From assembly GCF_000160535.1 (NCBI RefSeq), contig NZ_GG704780.1:669120-703935 (forward strand): a DNA stretch of 34,816 nt. Direction: 5' to 3'. This document shows positions 24,180 to 32,688 of this stretch, piece by piece (position 1 is the first letter of the stretch; the number at the start of each line of letters is the position of its first letter). This DNA comes from Hallella bergensis DSM 17361 (GTDB lineage Bacteria; Bacteroidota; Bacteroidia; Bacteroidales; Bacteroidaceae). The notes under the pieces were generated by a model. That model had not been told where the DNA came from. It worked only from the letters and a program-made list of their open reading frames with translations, and searched no databases. Both the position numbers and the translations under genes were made by a program.

Positions 24180-25988
24180 ATGAGATACAAGAATTTTATA
24201 CTACTTTATACGGCGTTGATTTGCTCTTCTGTGGTAATTATATCTTGTAGTGATGTAATAGATAATAATATCATTAACAAGTCCGATAATCAAATTTCGA
24301 CACGAGCAAGCCACAGACGCCCAACGGATTATTATTATTGGTATAATGGTGAAAAAATAGAAATATCTTCTTTACGAAATTTATACTATATTTCATCATC
24401 CGATAGTTCAAAGTTAGTGGCTATTGACTTGAAAAATTCTGCTGTTTCTACAATTACAACAAAGCAAGCAGTACAAAGCCAAAAAGGCTCTCAGTCGCGT
24501 TTTTGGAAAATAGTTGAAATAAGACCAGTTGGCAATGTAACTACGAATGGAATTCTTAGTTCAATGATACAAAAATTGAAAGGAAACAAAGATGTTCAAG
24601 TTGCGCCAGTGTTTGGACTTGATGAACAAGACTATATATCAACAAGTGAGTACTTTTATATAAAGTTAAAATCATCTCAAGACTATAATCTTCTCCAAAG
24701 TGTTGCGAAAGACTTTGACGCAAAGGTTATAAAGGAAGTTGATTACATGCCTAATTGGTACATTCTAAAGTCGCCGATAAATTCTAATGGTTTGGAAACT
24801 TCAAACAAATTCTACGAAACAGGCAAATTTGCGGATGTAGACCCTGCTTTTATGTTTAATTTTAAGACAAATAATTGTACCTCTGAGCCTGATTTTAATC
24901 GGCAATGGGGACTAGAAAAGGTCAATGCGTGCAATGCTTGGAAATTAACTAAAGGCAAACCTCAAATTACTGTTGCGGTCTTAGACCAAGGTGTAGATCA
25001 AAACCATAGAGAGTTCGCGAATAATTATAGTCCATTGTCATATGACATACATAATGGTCATTCTCCATCTGTTGTACGTGGAAGGCATGGTACTCATGTA
25101 GGAGGTATTATAGGTGCAAACCATAATGGAATTCAAATAGCAGGTCTTGCCCCTCAATCCACAATTTTATCCATCAGTCATGGATTGTACATTTCACCAA
25201 CTATTAGTAGCGAGTTGGCAACAGGGTTTGGATATGCGACATCTCACAATGTTGATGTTATCAATAACTCATGGGGAGATCAGGGTGGAGCCTTTTACAA
25301 AGAAATGCATAGTGCTATCTTGGAAGATGCTATTAGGACCGCAATGACTTCTGGTAGGAATGGGAAAGGAATGGTTGTTGTTTTTGCTTCTGGAAATTAT
25401 AATAAATCAGTGCCAGATTATCCCGCAAATTTCCATCCAGACATTCTTGTTGTTGGTTCCGTAGACCAAAGGGATAAAAAATCTAGTTTTTCATCTTATG
25501 GGAAAGCTCTTGATGTTGTTGCACCAGGTAGTAATATTTTATCAACAGTTCCTAACAATGGTCTTGATGAGATGAGTGGTACTTCTATGGCAGCTCCTCA
25601 TGTGAGTGCCATCGCTTCATTAGTTTTATCTATTAATCCAGAATTGACAAGAAAAGATGTTGTAGATATAATAGAACAAACTGCACAAAAGGCAGGAAAT
25701 TATGTATATTCTACTTTACCTGATAGAACGAATGGAACTTGGAATGAGCAAATGGGATATGGTATCTGCGATGCCTTTTCAGCTGTTTCAGCAGCACAAG
25801 GAGGGATTGTTTACTTCTATGATCAAACAGTAACATCCAATAGAAATGTAGCAGGATGGATTATTAAAGCAAAAAATTTTAATGTTACAAGCAATTCATA
25901 TTTGAAGTTCACATATGGTAATATTGTAACTATTGATGCTCCATTCACCATAACGAAAGGTTCTGTATTTGAGATCTCCAAGAAATAA
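24180..25988 (+). CDS. Subtilisin-like (S8) serine protease lipoprotein
   Basis: The 602 residues begin with a lipoprotein signal (VIISC, Cys23). Residues about 45-230 look like an N-terminal propeptide region. The S8 catalytic domain spans about 240-540 with Asp269 (VAVLDQGVD), His303 (GRHGTHVGG), oxyanion Asn406 (FASGN) and Ser469 (SGTSMAAPH), so all catalytic residues are present. The C-terminal 60 residues form a beta-rich tail (VTIDAPFTITKGSVFEI). It is predicted to be a surface- or periplasm-anchored protease. It lies 6 bp after the S74-domain gene. Substrate unknown; processing of the S74 protein is one possibility, host proteins another. Confidence 0.9.
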   Translation: MRYKNFILLYTALICSSVVIISCSDVIDNNIINKSDNQISTRASHRRPTDYYYWYNGEKIEISSLRNLYYISSSDSSKLVAIDLKNSAVSTITTKQAVQSQKGSQSRFWKIVEIRPVGNVTTNGILSSMIQKLKGNKDVQVAPVFGLDEQDYISTSEYFYIKLKSSQDYNLLQSVAKDFDAKVIKEVDYMPNWYILKSPINSNGLETSNKFYETGKFADVDPAFMFNFKTNNCTSEPDFNRQWGLEKVNACNAWKLTKGKPQITVAVLDQGVDQNHREFANNYSPLSYDIHNGHSPSVVRGRHGTHVGGIIGANHNGIQIAGLAPQSTILSISHGLYISPTISSELATGFGYATSHNVDVINNSWGDQGGAFYKEMHSAILEDAIRTAMTSGRNGKGMVVVFASGNYNKSVPDYPANFHPDILVVGSVDQRDKKSSFSSYGKALDVVAPGSNILSTVPNNGLDEMSGTSMAAPHVSAIASLVLSINPELTRKDVVDIIEQTAQKAGNYVYSTLPDRTNGTWNEQMGYGICDAFSAVSAAQGGIVYFYDQTVTSNRNVAGWIIKAKNFNVTSNSYLKFTYGNIVTIDAPFTITKGSVFEISKK

Positions 25989-26002
25989 TTATCTTTTATA
26001 TG

Positions 26003-26058
26003 CAGAAGAGGGATAAAATTTATCTGATAAAATTTATCCTTCTTCTGTCGTTCTTTTT
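26003..26058 (+). terminator. Strong terminator between convergent genes
   Basis: A long stem of about 19 bp with a few wobbles or mismatches (CAGAAGAG at 26003 pairing with CTTCTTCTG ending at 26047) is followed by TTCTTTTT on the plus strand. It separates the protease gene from the oppositely directed mobC and could serve both. Confidence 0.75.
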
Positions 26059-26087
26059 AAGGATATTTCTTCCTTTTTCACCCTGAA

Positions 26088-28091
26088 TTAATCTTTGATA
26101 AGATGTGATAATGATGGATCAGACTTTATCCTTTCCGTTTCCTTGCCAACAAGATTTAAAACCTCTCTCTTCACTCGTTTATAATTTTCCTCTATTGTTT
26201 CTTTGAGAGTATCTTTCCCCTCTTCATCTGTGAACTCAACAATCACAGGAATTGATAGATAGGCTTTCATCTCAGCGGAGACTTTGACACTATCCACCAC
26301 TATTTCAGCATGGAAAATCTTCTGGTCGATGCGTTCATCGAAGTTGTCAGATACTGCTCCAACGAACATACCTTGTGTAAGGTTGGAAATCTTACTTGCA
26401 GGGATAAGACTATCCATCTGTGTTGAAATGGAAGTGGATTTGTCGTTACGGTTGATGGTCATAGACTGTCGTTGCTGGAGAACCTTTCCAAATCGTTCAG
26501 AAAGCGTCTTGGCCGTTTCTCCGACGACTTGCCCGGAGAAAACATTGCCTACCGTATTCTGAATCACTTTGCTCTCCTTATCCCCATAGTCACGGGTAAG
26601 CTGCGAAAAGTCCTGAAAACCCAGACACACTGCTACTTTATTACTTCGTGCAGTGGCAATCAGATTGTCCAAACCACGGAAGTAGATTGTCGGCAACTCG
26701 TCGATAATCACTGAGGATTTGAGTTGCTTCTTCTTGTTGATGAGCTTCACGATACGGCTGTTATACAAACCAAGTGCAGCCGAGTAGATATTCTGACGGT
26801 CGGGATTGTTACCCACAACAAGGACTTTCGGCTCATTGGGATTGTTGATGTCAAGTGAGAAATCATCACCTGTCATTACCCAATAGAGAGCTGGCGAAAT
26901 CATACGTGAAAGCGGTATCTTGGCACTGGCAATCTGTCCCTGTAGCTGGTCTTGCGCTCCGCCCTCCCAAGCATCCATAAAGGGAGAAAGGTAGTTGGCA
27001 AGCTCATCGTAGGAAGTAAGTATCGGAAATATCTGTGCGTAGGGACGGTTCAGGAATTCTATGGCATGTGGAAAGGTGCAATACCTGCCGTTCTCATATA
27101 TCTTCAGAAACCAGATAATGGCGGCAAGCAAGATAATCGGTGATTCGACGAAAAAATCTCCTTGCTTCTGAATCCACGAACGGTTCAGATTAAGCATAAT
27201 GGTATAGGCACTCTCGTAGGCATCCGATATATCCGTCATAAAAGCAGGATTGATAGGATTGCAGCGGTGCGATTTGCGTGGGTCATCAAAGTTAATTACA
27301 TAGAACTGAGGCTTTACTTGGTAGGCATCAAGGTGGTTGAGCAAATGGTTGTAGGCAATCTCGGAAAGGTCGGGAAACTTATAATCATAGATATACATGG
27401 CAAAGCCTTTCTCTATCTGTTGCTTGATGTAGTTGTTCACGATAGCGTATGACTTACCAGAGCCGGGTGTGCCGAGCACCATCGAGGCACGGAATGGATT
27501 GACTACATTGATCCAGCCCTTGTTCCACTTCTTCTTATAGTAGAATCGTGTAGGAAGGTTTACCGAGTATTCGTTCTCCATCAACCGAGTTTCCTGCATA
27601 AAGCTCTCATTCTCGGTATTGAACACATCGTCCATCAAGTTGTTTTTGAGCAGTCGGCTCATCCACACACCTGCCATCAGCAGACAGATATAGCCCACAG
27701 ACAGCGTAAAGATATAGAGCGAAGCAGTACCCACCTTACCAATGGGCAATGCCAACAGCCACCAATTCAGAAAAAAGAGCACAAAACCTGCGAAAAGCAC
27801 CGTCCAAATCTTTGGCCATGTGATTTTCTCTTCCTTCACGCCTTTTGTACCTAAACAGGAGAGCGCAAGGAAAACCACACAAAAGAGTTTCGTCCAAAGG
27901 ATGGACGAGAACAAGCCCGTAGTCCGCTCAAAATTCATCAGTATTTTGTTGATGATGCTCAATGTGAAATGCCATTGCTGGAATGCCTCGTAACAAAACC
28001 AATAACAGTTAATCAGGAGGAATATCACAGATATACCCCGCATAAAGTCCATAACTTTACCCAATGCCCTTAAATCATCTTCTTGTGCCAT
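26088..28091 (-). CDS. mobC: MobC / VirD4-type coupling protein (TraG family, YWFCY domain)
   Basis: This is 667 residues from ATG 28091. The frame extends to 28118, but MAQEDDLRALGKVMDFMRG is the usual family start. The N-terminal membrane part contains the signature CYWFCYEAF followed by three more hydrophobic segments. The motor domain has Walker A GTPGSGKS (residues 207-214) and a Walker B-type SVIIDELPTIYF. The protein is an inner membrane ATPase that brings the relaxase-DNA complex to the type IV secretion channel. It is the third gene of mobA-mobB-mobC, 65 bp after mobB, with a compact hairpin in the gap. Confidence 0.93.
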   Translation of the reverse strand: MAQEDDLRALGKVMDFMRGISVIFLLINCYWFCYEAFQQWHFTLSIINKILMNFERTTGLFSSILWTKLFCVVFLALSCLGTKGVKEEKITWPKIWTVLFAGFVLFFLNWWLLALPIGKVGTASLYIFTLSVGYICLLMAGVWMSRLLKNNLMDDVFNTENESFMQETRLMENEYSVNLPTRFYYKKKWNKGWINVVNPFRASMVLGTPGSGKSYAIVNNYIKQQIEKGFAMYIYDYKFPDLSEIAYNHLLNHLDAYQVKPQFYVINFDDPRKSHRCNPINPAFMTDISDAYESAYTIMLNLNRSWIQKQGDFFVESPIILLAAIIWFLKIYENGRYCTFPHAIEFLNRPYAQIFPILTSYDELANYLSPFMDAWEGGAQDQLQGQIASAKIPLSRMISPALYWVMTGDDFSLDINNPNEPKVLVVGNNPDRQNIYSAALGLYNSRIVKLINKKKQLKSSVIIDELPTIYFRGLDNLIATARSNKVAVCLGFQDFSQLTRDYGDKESKVIQNTVGNVFSGQVVGETAKTLSERFGKVLQQRQSMTINRNDKSTSISTQMDSLIPASKISNLTQGMFVGAVSDNFDERIDQKIFHAEIVVDSVKVSAEMKAYLSIPVIVEFTDEEGKDTLKETIEENYKRVKREVLNLVGKETERIKSDPSLSHLIKD

Positions 28092-28118
28092 AATAATGTA
28101 TTTGTAGCCTCCCCCCAA

Positions 28119-28136
28119 CCCCTCCGAAAGGAGGGG
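28119..28136. repeat. Hairpin with GAAA tetraloop between mobB and mobC
   Basis: CCCCTCC, a GAAA loop, then GGAGGGG form a perfect 7-bp GC stem, and flanking CCAAC (28115) and GTTGG (28138) can extend it. I recall similar C-rich/G-rich intergenic hairpins being common in Bacteroidetes genomes. It is inside the mob operon and has no T-run, so it may tune mobC expression rather than end transcription. Confidence 0.55.
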
Positions 28137-28156
28137 AGTTGGAATTGCTCGTTTAT

Positions 28157-29437
28157 TTAATGTTTTCTTCGTCTAAGATTTACCTTACTTTGCTTTCGGA
28201 GTTTACGCTGCCATGCCGCTTCTTTCCAATCATCATTGCCCGATGCAGAGAAAGTTTCTCCCACCATATCGTCGATTAGTTCATCAACAAGGTTGTCGCC
28301 TTCCTCTGTGTCTTGTTGTAATAACTGCATGTTATTTATCTGTTCATGGCTAACGGACGGATTACCATAAAGCGATTCATCCAAGAATGGATTGTGAGCA
28401 GGGTTAGAGAAGTACTCGTTAAACTTATTGGCGGCATATCCCTTCCCCAATCGTGAGCCGTTGAGCGCAACGCCTCCTTCGTCGTCTATGAAGGTAATGC
28501 CATAGATACGTCCGCTTTCATTCTTTCGGATTGCCACACGCAAGCCCTGTTCCTCCAATCTTTGTCGAAGTTCTTCCTCTGTCTTTGGAGAGGTACGCAT
28601 AACTTCCAATATCTTTCTTCTAACGGTTGGTATCAGCGGCTTGATGGCTTGCTTCGATTTCCGCATCCTGTTCTGCACGGCAGTGTGGCCTACACCACGG
28701 CCGATGTCTGAGGCATGGATGGGTGTGCCTGCCTTGTTTCCCTTGTCATTAGTCGAGACATAGACAAGCCCGTCGTATTTCCTTCCCCGAAACTCCTTCC
28801 TGACTTCTTCCACTGCAAGATTGTATGCGGAGAGAACGGCGTTCAGTTCACCCAATGAACAGAAGCGATAATGCTTCAGCACCCTGCGGAGGACGCTTGC
28901 CACCTGCTCCTTGATGTTTCCTTTACCCATATCCACCTTGGGCGTTTCTGTTTCTGCCTTATTACTAATTTTTGAACTTGGAATAAGATTATACTTCCTT
29001 TCCAAGGCATCGGTAATCTGCTTGCTCCGCCGCTTCTCAAACTTATCGTTCATCTTTCTTCCTTTGCTGTCCACCCGAAGCGACACGATGTGTATATGCT
29101 CACGGGCAATGTCATTATGCTTGAAGACGATGTAGGGTTGCTTGCCATAGCCGAGTGCCTCCATATATTCCTTTGCAATCTGCGTGAGTTGCTCATCAGA
29201 TAGTTTCTCGTCTGGGTGCGGATTGAGGGAGCAGTGAAAAACCGTTTTCTTTGTCCTGCATTGCTCTGGTATCGTCTTTTGCATATCGGCAAGTACCTTA
29301 TCCATTTGAAAAGTGCCATCGAAGCCTTTCCGAAGTTCGTTCACGCAGAGGACTACCGCTTCGTTGTGCTGCATCTTTTTGAAGTTATACCCCAATGCTC
29401 CTCCAAGGTTCTCGGTAGAAGAAATCTTTGCAATCAT
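28157..29437 (-). CDS. mobB: Relaxase (mobilization nuclease, MobP-type)
   Basis: This 426-residue relaxase nicks one strand at oriT and stays covalently bound to the 5' end. The N-terminal domain has Tyr17 (ALGYNFKK) as the likely nucleophile and the metal-binding His107-x6-His114-x-His116 (HNDIAREHIHIV). The C-terminal half is basic, with helical DNA-binding features. The protein matches the Relaxase/Mobilization nuclease family found in Bacteroides mob regions. The gene starts 6 bp after mobA ends, so they are translated together. Confidence 0.92.
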   Translation of the reverse strand: MIAKISSTENLGGALGYNFKKMQHNEAVVLCVNELRKGFDGTFQMDKVLADMQKTIPEQCRTKKTVFHCSLNPHPDEKLSDEQLTQIAKEYMEALGYGKQPYIVFKHNDIAREHIHIVSLRVDSKGRKMNDKFEKRRSKQITDALERKYNLIPSSKISNKAETETPKVDMGKGNIKEQVASVLRRVLKHYRFCSLGELNAVLSAYNLAVEEVRKEFRGRKYDGLVYVSTNDKGNKAGTPIHASDIGRGVGHTAVQNRMRKSKQAIKPLIPTVRRKILEVMRTSPKTEEELRQRLEEQGLRVAIRKNESGRIYGITFIDDEGGVALNGSRLGKGYAANKFNEYFSNPAHNPFLDESLYGNPSVSHEQINNMQLLQQDTEEGDNLVDELIDDMVGETFSASGNDDWKEAAWQRKLRKQSKVNLRRRKH

Positions 29438-29443
29438 ATTCCT

Positions 29444-29857
29444 TTATCGACTATCAAATTGTTCCGTCAGTTGGATGGCTTTCTGTTGTAGCGTGATGAT
29501 TTGACCAGAGATTTTTTCCAATTTTTCAAGTAAAATCTGTGCAGTTTTCACGCTGTGATAAGAGTTTATTGCGCGTACTGTTTGGTTGTAGAGTACGCCT
29601 ATCCGATGATTTTCGGCAATCAATTCCGAGAGTTTACGATAATAATCCACAGCGGATTTATCTACTGTTATCACCTTGAACTTCTCCCCAAGAATACAGC
29701 CACGCACAAAATCAGACTTCGATTTTGCACCGGATTTATGGAAAAGTTCAATGACTTTTTGCTGGTCTTTGGGGTTGGGCAACCGTACATGCCAGTTGTC
29801 CCAACGTGGCTTTTCTGCCGTCTTTTGTTCTGAACCGTGTTCCGTTTCCTTTTTCAT
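29444..29857 (-). CDS. mobA: MobA relaxosome accessory protein
   Basis: The 137 residues are a small basic protein. Residues about 20-60 (VRLPNPKDQQKVIELFHKSGAKSKSDFVRG is split across this region) look like a ribbon-helix-helix DNA-binding fold. The C-terminal half is a coiled coil-like helix. Such proteins bind near oriT and help the relaxase. Its gene leads the mob operon, next to the candidate oriT. A long, partly overlapping frame on the same strand (up to 30032) has no family likeness. Confidence 0.85.
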   Translation of the reverse strand: MKKETEHGSEQKTAEKPRWDNWHVRLPNPKDQQKVIELFHKSGAKSKSDFVRGCILGEKFKVITVDKSAVDYYRKLSELIAENHRIGVLYNQTVRAINSYHSVKTAQILLEKLEKISGQIITLQQKAIQLTEQFDSR

Positions 29858-29900
29858 ATTCGTTTTGGCTTCTAATTACGACTTTGGAGTAATTCATCTC

Positions 29901-29964
29901 CCCTTCGGGGCAAGGGTATTTGTGGTACAAACGTCGGTTTGTGTTACAAAGACACACCTTGCCA
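29901..29964. other. Nested inverted repeats, candidate oriT
   Basis: Three elements are nested or adjacent. CCCCTTCGGGG is at 29901-29911. An outer 7-bp stem is GGCAAGG (29910-29916) with CCTTGCC (29958-29964). A 14-bp inner stem pairs 29920-29933 with 29938-29951 (three G-T wobbles, loop GTCG). The place, just upstream of mobA and between the divergent mob and tra operons, is where a relaxase target is expected. The nick site is not identified. The same sequence would lie in the mob mRNA leader and could act there as RNA. Confidence 0.5.
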
Positions 29965-30048
29965 ATATCAAGAGATGATGCAATAGAAGCATCCACCTGT
30001 AAGGGTGTCCGCTTCGGATAGTTTACCTCCATATTTCCTATCCGTCTG

Positions 30049-30056
30049 CAAAGTTA
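30049..30056 (-). promoter_or_regulatory. -7 promoter box of the mob operon
   Basis: Minus-strand TAACTTTG fits TAnnTTTG exactly. No TTG lies 19-20 bp upstream. Instead a dyad occupies that place (30070-30092: AATATCTC, 7 nt, GAGATATT), suggesting that a regulator binds there. Confidence 0.5.
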
Positions 30057-30069
30057 CAGTGGATTTTTA

Positions 30070-30300
30070 AATATCTCATTATCAGAGATATTCACTCTTT
30101 TTCCTTTCGTTTCCCTGCATTTCATAGGTGTCATAAAATCAGCCGAAATATCATTTATTTTGCAGTCAGAACGAGCGAACAATGGTATGATGTCACAAGC
30201 AAAAGACATATCATATTACCGCCTGCTTGCACCAAAGATGATAAGAAGGAACAATGCATATTCATAACAATTTATTGTCATGACAAACTATTGTCAGTAC
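30070..30300. promoter_or_regulatory. Mob-tra intergenic region with operator-like dyads
   Basis: Three dyads are seen: 30070-30092 (8-bp arms, 7-nt spacer); 30184-30220 (TATGATGTC with GACATATCATA, imperfect); and the perfect palindrome TTGTCATGACAA at 30275-30286, followed by another TTGTCA half-site at 30291-30296. The remaining sequence up to 30447 shows no gene and no perfect -7 box for traA. Confidence 0.45.
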
Positions 30301-30447
30301 AACAGATTGTAAGAACTCGAAATCGTTCTTTAGGACTATCGTATGAACCAAATGTAGTCAAAACAAACTGTCTGCTGATAACTCTTAAGAATAAAGGAAC
30401 ATCCAAACATCAAATAGACAAATAATATAAACTAAGAAATTATCATT

Positions 30448-31251
30448 ATGGAGAACAAACAACAACACCCCCTCTTCCTGGGGTTCTCTTCCCAAAAGGG
30501 AGGAGTGGGAAAAAGTACTCTTGCCGAAATCGTAAGCAGCATATTGTACTACGAACAAGGCATCAACCTCTTCGTGATGGACTGCGACCTGTCGCAAGAC
30601 TCTTTCTACAAATTGAGGGAACGTGAGAAAAGTATCGTTCAGGAGAGCGAAGAACTTTCCAAATCCATGCAGGAGTACTTTCATCACCTTGGCAAAAAAG
30701 CATACAGAATTTACAAGTCCGCACCCAAGGAAGCCGTCAGGGCTGCACGAAGTAAAATCGACGGTATCAGCAACGAGAAGTACCAGTTGGTTATATTTGA
30801 TTTCCCGGGACATGCTGGAACAACCGAACTGATGGAACTGTCCCTTCAGATGGACTATATCCTTTCTCCGATTGAAGCCGATATTCAGTCGCTGGTTTCA
30901 TGTCTGGCATACGCCAAGACTATCACGGAGATTGGAGTTTCGATGTCCGACTCTCGGATAAAGGACATTATCCTGTTCTGGAACAAGGTGGACAGAAGAG
31001 TAAGGAACATCATCATCGACGAATATACAAAGCTCATCCATGAATACGAACTCACGCTCCTGCCCGGCTATGTATATGCCACGCACCGCTTCTCTCACGA
31101 ACTTTCCACATACGGACTGCGCGGAGTGTTCCGCTCTACCTATCAACCTCCTGCAAGGGGATTACGAATGGGTACAGGGCTGGACGAACTCGTCAATGAG
31201 ATAATTCAACGTCTCAACCTAAAAACGAAAACAGAAAATGGCAACGATTGA
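30448..31251 (+). CDS. traA: TraA, ParA-family ATPase of the transfer operon
   Basis: The 267 residues are a MinD/ParA-type ATPase. The deviant Walker A is KGGVGKST (residues 17-24), with VMDCDLSQDSF for the switch region and LVIFDFPGH for Walker B. In CTnDOT-type elements this is the first tra gene; its role may be positioning or regulating transfer proteins. Its 3' end overlaps the next gene by 14 bp, so the products are translated in coupled fashion. Confidence 0.9.
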   Translation: MENKQQHPLFLGFSSQKGGVGKSTLAEIVSSILYYEQGINLFVMDCDLSQDSFYKLREREKSIVQESEELSKSMQEYFHHLGKKAYRIYKSAPKEAVRAARSKIDGISNEKYQLVIFDFPGHAGTTELMELSLQMDYILSPIEADIQSLVSCLAYAKTITEIGVSMSDSRIKDIILFWNKVDRRVRNIIIDEYTKLIHEYELTLLPGYVYATHRFSHELSTYGLRGVFRSTYQPPARGLRMGTGLDELVNEIIQRLNLKTKTENGND

Positions 31252-31762
31252 GGAAAGAAAGCAACAGCTGGAAAACAAGCTGAAGAAAATGGCAGAGGAC
31301 AATGTCGTGGTGAAACCTGTCACGAAACCAAACTCCTTCGACCCTTCCGAGGATACTGAGTCCTCCCCTGCAACATCAGGGGAGGAAGACAATAATTTAG
31401 AAGAGACGAAAGCGAAAATAGCAAAAGAAAAACCGGTAGATGAAATAGAAAGAGAGGAAACGGGGAACATGGAACAGAAACGGGAAAGGAAGCCGAGAAT
31501 GGAAAAACCCGGTGTGTCCTCCCTTTCCATAGAGGACTACCGTTCCCTGTACTTTCATCCCGTCCGCTCCCAAATGCGGACAGCCTTCTCCATTAATCTG
31601 GAAACGCTGCAGAACCTGCGCAACGTGTTGCAGGACTTGGGGGAGCGTGTTTCCATAGCCGCATATATAGACAACATTCTTAGGGAACACCTGCGTGAAC
31701 ATTTGGAATTGCTCAACAGTGCGGCAGCAAAACAAAGACGCAAGACAACAATAACACTATGA
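31238..31762 (+). CDS. DUF3408 conjugative-transfer protein (TraB position)
   Basis: The 174 residues are soluble. The N-terminal half is charged and disordered-looking (Glu/Lys/Ser-rich). The C-terminal half (about residues 88-170: SLSIEDYRSLYFHP, then FSINLETLQNLRNVLQDLGERVS) matches DUF3408, a family found in Bacteroidetes tra operons right after the ParA gene. It may be a helix-turn-helix or ribbon-helix-helix partner of TraA; this is not shown by motifs. It overlaps the next gene by 4 bp (ATGA). Confidence 0.85.
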   Translation: MATIEERKQQLENKLKKMAEDNVVVKPVTKPNSFDPSEDTESSPATSGEEDNNLEETKAKIAKEKPVDEIEREETGNMEQKRERKPRMEKPGVSSLSIEDYRSLYFHPVRSQMRTAFSINLETLQNLRNVLQDLGERVSIAAYIDNILREHLREHLELLNSAAAKQRRKTTITL

Positions 31763-32532
31763 TGGAAACAATACTTTTCAGTTTTATACTGATACTCATT
31801 ATCATTTGGATAATGCTGGGTATCCTGTACTTCTATATGCGGTATGTATCTCCGTATGGCATCTTTATCAAGAAAAATAAAAAGTGCAATGAGCAGACTA
31901 AGGAGAATGAAGCGACGAAGAAAAAAGACGGACAAAAAGGAGAAGGAACAGAAGATCAAGCCGAGTTTGTACTGATTGGCAAAAGCCGTTCCACTTCCCC
32001 TATTATCCCACAAGTTCCCTCTGCTTCTTCATCTGAAAATTCAGAGCAGAATAGTAATAATTTTGCACCGCAAAACTCCGAAAATAAAGATGACATAAAG
32101 GAAGAGGATAACGAGATGGAGGTTAGCTATGAGATGGAAAGAGAGGACGAAAACGAGGTTGCTCGCGAGGAGCTGAGTCTGCCCATTGAGTCCGCATCTG
32201 AAGATGGCGAGGTATCCAGTCAATCTATCCTCGCACGTGACTTAGGTCGCATGAGAAAGTGGCGTAAGAACAGTGATGAGGTAGATGATGCCGAAGTCAA
32301 GGAAATTGTCGGTCAACTTAAAGGCACTGACTTTATGGAGAAATACAAGGAGTATGTCGCCAAAATGCAAGGTGAGCAGTCCATCCTGCTGGATAAAATC
32401 CGAAGCGCAGAGGAAGGAGAAGAGCAGACAGATGAATTGTCCACTTTCGATGCCTCCAGAAAGATCTCTTCTGACAATATGATGACGGAAACTGACGATA
32501 TGGGCGAACGTCCACTGTCATACTATCTGTAA
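31759..32532 (+). CDS. Membrane-anchored conjugative-transfer protein (TraC/TraD position)
   Basis: The 257 residues have one N-terminal membrane helix (about 5-30, FSFILILIIIWIMLGILYF). A long acidic, low-complexity linker (about 45-150) and a small C-terminal domain (about 155-200, LARDLGRMRKWRKNSDEVDD) follow, with the end PLSYYL. It resembles the small tethered proteins encoded between the DUF3408 gene and traE in CTnDOT-like operons, but I cannot say whether it is TraC or TraD. Function unknown. Confidence 0.7.
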   Translation: MMETILFSFILILIIIWIMLGILYFYMRYVSPYGIFIKKNKKCNEQTKENEATKKKDGQKGEGTEDQAEFVLIGKSRSTSPIIPQVPSASSSENSEQNSNNFAPQNSENKDDIKEEDNEMEVSYEMEREDENEVAREELSLPIESASEDGEVSSQSILARDLGRMRKWRKNSDEVDDAEVKEIVGQLKGTDFMEKYKEYVAKMQGEQSILLDKIRSAEEGEEQTDELSTFDASRKISSDNMMTETDDMGERPLSYYL

Positions 32533-32554
32533 AACCAATGTTCATATTGTAAAA

Positions 32555-32644
32555 GTGTAAAGTGATGCGGGGGTGGCTCAAAAGTAAAACAATCTGCCAA
32601 TATCTGTCATACGATAAAACCGAGCTACCCCTTGCCACTTTCAC
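32555..32644. repeat. Long imperfect inverted repeat inside the tra operon
   Basis: 32555-32579 pairs with 32622-32644 over about 22 bp, with two bulges and few wobbles (GGGGTGGCTC pairs with GAGCTACCCC at the loop side); the loop is 42 nt. It fills the only sizeable gap (156 bp) of the operon, just before traE. No T-run follows, so it is not a plain terminator. Confidence 0.6.
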
Positions 32645-32688
32645 CAAAATGAAAATAATTTGTTTAACAACTTAAAATAAAAACAGCA

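Noticed and set aside
29748..30032. 94-codon minus-strand frame overlapping the start of mobA
   Set aside because: It has no family likeness, it overlaps mobA out of frame, and it spans the candidate oriT stems. It begins shortly after a promoter box but is best treated as leader sequence.
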